DNA from: a bacterium
GTDB taxonomy: Bacteria; SZUA-182; SZUA-191
DNA length: 8,040 nucleotides
Direction of reading: 5' to 3'
NCBI GenBank assembly: GCA_003230535.1
Contig: QIEW01000113.1
Coordinates: 1-8,040 of the forward strand
The position numbers and the translations under genes were made by a program. Shown here in pieces: positions 5,907 to 8,040 of the stretch. The notes beneath the pieces were generated by a model. That model made no database searches and was not told the DNA's origin. It was given only the letters and a program-made list of their open reading frames with translations. The first letter of the stretch is position 1, and each line of letters opens with the position of its first letter.

Positions 5907-7040
5907 ATGGCGGAACAAACGACCACTAAATACGGTTTTTCATATTTTAACCAGTATGATGTCGGCTGGCATACGGGAATGAACAATAACTTCATTAACC
6001 TTGACAGCCTGTTGGCCAACATGACCAAATCTTTGCCCCGCTGGCATCTGCTAAATTGCCGGCGCAAAGTGTTAAGCCTGGATGGTACAAGCCAGGATGC
6101 CTATATTACCGATGCCAGTCAAAGCGGGCTGGATGTGGGCGTCAATGATTTTATGGTTGAGTTCTGGTGCAGAACTACCGGAACCGATGGTACGGTTGTC
6201 TGTAAGAACCAGGGGGCCGGTTATGCCGGATACCTAATCCGGGTGGATAGCGCCGGAAAAATTTGGTTCAGGTTGACTGATGGAACAAACACGGCATCAG
6301 GCGCATCAAATACAGCCCTGAACGATGGTTTATGGCATCATGTGGCGATTACTTTCGATCGGAGCGGCAATGCCGACTTTTATCTCGACGGCAAAGCAGA
6401 CGGGACAGTTTCCATATCGTCGGTCGGGAATCTGGATAATGATCAGTCCTTTTACCTTGGGATTTCTTACGGGACATCCTACCGTTATGCTGGTGAGTTG
6501 GACGAGGTCAGGTTTTATAAGTTCGGCGGCGGGTTGCCCGGCGCTATTGCTGAAACCGTCCGGCAACATGGTATCGATCCGTTCTATTTGGGCAGCGCTA
6601 ATGACTTGATCAGCCGGTGGACATTTAATCTTGGCAATTGTGACGATGAATATGGAGGAAATGATCTGACAGAGGAGGGTTCCCCGACCTACCCCGCGGA
6701 CGGGAAGGGATTCATTGGCCGACCGGGAGTCGTCTCTTGCGGCGTGGAGCAGGCCGGAGCCTGGATGGCCCCCCAAGCCCTAACTATTCAGAAGGCTTAT
6801 ATTTATTGCCGGGATACGGGTCTGGCAGGCTCCACCGTTATAGATGTAAATAAGAACGGCGTCACCATTTTCACTACTCAAACCAACCGGCCCAGCCTAA
6901 CTTATGATGATATCGATAAAAAGGCTGTTTCCGGCGCACCGGATATCACTGATCTCTCAGAAGGGGATGTGATTACGATTGATGCGGATCAGGCCGCGAC
7001 AGGGGCGGTGGATCTATCTGTAATATTAATATGCACCTAA
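5907..7040 (+). CDS. Tail protein with LamG/concanavalin-like domain
   Basis: GGAGGAG at 5898-5904 directly precedes ATG 5907, so the start is firm. Three parts are visible in 377 residues. Residues 1-45 contain the phage tail N-terminal pattern YGFSYFNQYDVGW-x-x-GMNNNFINLDSLL. Residues about 55-210 form a LamG-type jelly roll, with FMVEFWCRT, LWHHVAITFDRSGNADFYLDG and the closing AGELDEVRFYKF. Residues about 275-377 form a small beta-sandwich (GAWMAPQALTIQKAYIYCRD, IDVNKNGVTIF, EGDVITIDADQA), a pattern frequent at the ends of phage tail proteins. LamG-family domains commonly bind glycans or surface proteins, so a receptor-binding or adhesion role at the tail tip is the natural inference. There is no signal peptide or enzyme motif. 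It stands between the gpL-like and gpK-like genes, a position with no equivalent in lambda. Confidence 0.8.
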   Translation: MAEQTTTKYGFSYFNQYDVGWHTGMNNNFINLDSLLANMTKSLPRWHLLNCRRKVLSLDGTSQDAYITDASQSGLDVGVNDFMVEFWCRTTGTDGTVVCKNQGAGYAGYLIRVDSAGKIWFRLTDGTNTASGASNTALNDGLWHHVAITFDRSGNADFYLDGKADGTVSISSVGNLDNDQSFYLGISYGTSYRYAGELDEVRFYKFGGGLPGAIAETVRQHGIDPFYLGSANDLISRWTFNLGNCDDEYGGNDLTEEGSPTYPADGKGFIGRPGVVSCGVEQAGAWMAPQALTIQKAYIYCRDTGLAGSTVIDVNKNGVTIFTTQTNRPSLTYDDIDKKAVSGAPDITDLSEGDVITIDADQAATGAVDLSVILICT

Positions 7041-7055
7041 CCCGGATTATTCGGG
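7041..7055 (+). promoter_or_regulatory. Hairpin in front of the NlpC/P60 gene
   Basis: CCCGGA (7041-7046) pairs with TTCGGG (7050-7055) around a three-base loop, with one G-U pair. There is no T-run, so it is not an intrinsic terminator. It begins right after the LamG-gene stop and ends seven bases before ATG 7063, where a ribosome binding site would normally lie, so it may affect translation of the peptidase gene. Confidence 0.35.
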
Positions 7056-7062
7056 CTAAATT

Positions 7063-7503
7063 ATGACTCAGAAAGAGAAAATAAGACAGCAAGCAGATAA
7101 ATATATCGGGCAGCCATATCAGTGTCCCAACCGGCAACTGGCTTGTATACTGTTAGTATTGGATATCCTGGCCCCGCATTTGGCAGAGGCGGCTAAGATA
7201 AGAGAGCGTCTGGATCGATTTGAAGTTACCTCTAAGAAGAGTCTAATCGAACAGGATTATTTCAGGAAATTCATCCGAACCACGGCGCTTCAATGGGTGA
7301 AATTTCAGCAGTTGGCTCCGGGGGACATTCTCCTGCTGTGGGAATATAGTAAGGCGCGGAGGATAGACCATTTGGGAGTATACCTTGGCGATGGAGAGTA
7401 TTTGCATCTGCATCGGGAAAGGGCTCGCCATGACCGGGCGGTGGTCGTCCGTTTGGATGAGAACCGACAAAAGATACTGGGCATAGTAAGAGCTAAACAA
7501 TAA
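7063..7503 (+). CDS. Lambda gpK-like NlpC/P60 tail peptidase
   Basis: This 146-residue protein begins YIGQPYQCPNRQLACILLVLDIL, which corresponds to the NlpC/P60 start 'yiGtPY......DCsglv'; C28 takes the place of the catalytic Cys. LAPGDILLLW (about 84-93) is the typical 'pGDl.lf' strand, and DHLGVYLGDGEYLHLH supplies the catalytic His (H103) and a third polar residue (H115). The family consists of cysteine peptidases that cut peptidoglycan stem peptides; in phages such as lambda (gpK) they sit in the tail tip. The place after an L-like gene and before an I/J-like gene agrees. The start must be ATG 7063, since TAA lies in frame at 7057, but there is no clear ribosome binding site; a hairpin occupies that position. 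The usual Asp before the catalytic Cys is Ala here (A27). Confidence 0.75.
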   Translation: MTQKEKIRQQADKYIGQPYQCPNRQLACILLVLDILAPHLAEAAKIRERLDRFEVTSKKSLIEQDYFRKFIRTTALQWVKFQQLAPGDILLLWEYSKARRIDHLGVYLGDGEYLHLHRERARHDRAVVVRLDENRQKILGIVRAKQ

Positions 7504-7520
7504 CTGGAGGTTAGCCATAA

Positions 7521-8040
7521 ATGGGCACATACGGACGGATAGGCTTATCAATCGCCGGTTATGTAATCGGGTCATATTTTGGTTCAGGCTGGGCTGCTGT
7601 GGGATATCTTTTTGGATCCATTGGCGGTTATTATCTGTTTCCAGTTAAATCCCCGAGCATGAACTTACCGAACAGGTCGGGCTCGGCGCAAGTTATCGTA
7701 GATGGTTTTTCGCAGACTACGCTTACTACCCAAATACCGGTTCCGATTGTCTTTGGGAAAGCGATGGTTCCCGGGAACTTCCTGTCGGCCTATCTGTTAG
7801 GGGAGGGGAATAAGCGGCTGCTTACTACTATTGGATTAGGTGAAGGTGCTTTGTCTTTGCTTAACATTTATGTTGACGGCAAAGATTTTACAACTCTCAA
7901 CAACTATTCTGCTAGTAGAGATGACGACAAATCCTGGTTTGAATTTTATGGCAGCGGGCAGGAAAGCGCTATTTCCGTGGCAAACAAAGGCCGCAAGCGT
8001 ATTGGTGGCGCCGCATATGAGGGAGAGACGGTAGAGAGCT
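7521..8040 (+). CDS. Tail-tip hub protein, gpI/gpJ-like N-terminal part (partial)
   Basis: ATG 7521 follows GGAGG (7506-7510) with ten bases of spacing, and the frame is open to the end of the window (173 codons), so the gene continues beyond it. Residues about 5-35 form a glycine-zipper-like hydrophobic stretch (IAGYVIGSYFGSGWAAVGYL and on). Then come QVIVDGFSQTTLTTQIPVPI and VFGKAMVPGNFLSAYLLG, which parallel the lambda gpI end ('vlPVlYGemrVGsrvvs'). LLTTIGLGEGALSLLNIYVD (about residues 100-119) parallels the gpJ beginning ('viaicEGpi.Gl..iyln'). Long tail hub proteins of this kind often combine both parts. It would form the tail-tip hub to which host-binding parts attach. The family call is from motif order and from its place after the L- and K-like genes. 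Confidence 0.7.
   Translation, partial: MGTYGRIGLSIAGYVIGSYFGSGWAAVGYLFGSIGGYYLFPVKSPSMNLPNRSGSAQVIVDGFSQTTLTTQIPVPIVFGKAMVPGNFLSAYLLGEGNKRLLTTIGLGEGALSLLNIYVDGKDFTTLNNYSASRDDDKSWFEFYGSGQESAISVANKGRKRIGGAAYEGETVES

Noticed and set aside
7840-8034. Frame 1 open frame at the 3' end
   Set aside because: It is a shadow of the well-supported hub gene that starts at 7521 and reads to the end of the window.

Overview
The window reads as the distal-tail part of a siphovirus genome, most likely a prophage of a low- to mid-GC Firmicute. The host is inferred from purine-rich GGAGG-type ribosome binding sites, GTG/TTG starts, a DUF2292 (YezD-like) miniature gene and a consensus-like sigma-A promoter; host rank below phylum cannot be settled from the sequence. 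Every gene I can support is on the + strand, and I see no tRNA, rRNA, CRISPR array or IS element.

Layout. (1) 1-3423: a very large tail protein (about 1,140 residues if rejoined, 5' end outside the window) with beta-rich domains followed by a glycosidase-like barrel. It is split over three reading frames by three shifts, all in the same direction (frame 1 to 2 to 3 to 1), so it is a pseudogene or carries sequence errors. (2) 3427-5107: an AT-rich accessory cassette of four small genes: a 48-residue DUF2292-like gene, a 232-residue TIGR04255-like protein, a HicB-like protein and a HicA-like protein. It contains a good internal promoter candidate (3496-3524) and ends in a strong intrinsic terminator (5059-5107). 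It looks like a phage 'moron' (an independently transcribed cargo unit) set into the tail operon. (3) 5108-5236: a gap with a second promoter candidate and a short terminator-like hairpin. (4) 5237-8040: a lambda-like tail-tip block: a gpL-like protein with a four-cysteine Fe-S motif, a LamG-domain tail protein, a gpK-like NlpC/P60 peptidase, and the start of a gpI/gpJ-like tail-tip hub protein that runs off the window.

How it fits together. In lambda the L, K, I and J products build and finish the tail tip. The same order is kept here, with a LamG (carbohydrate/surface-binding type) gene placed between L and K. The glycosidase-like protein would suit a cell-surface-degrading fibre, but as written it cannot be made full length. 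The cassette in the middle is not needed for a tail; its HicBA-like pair and companions suggest toxin-antitoxin maintenance or superinfection/defence functions, which is inference.
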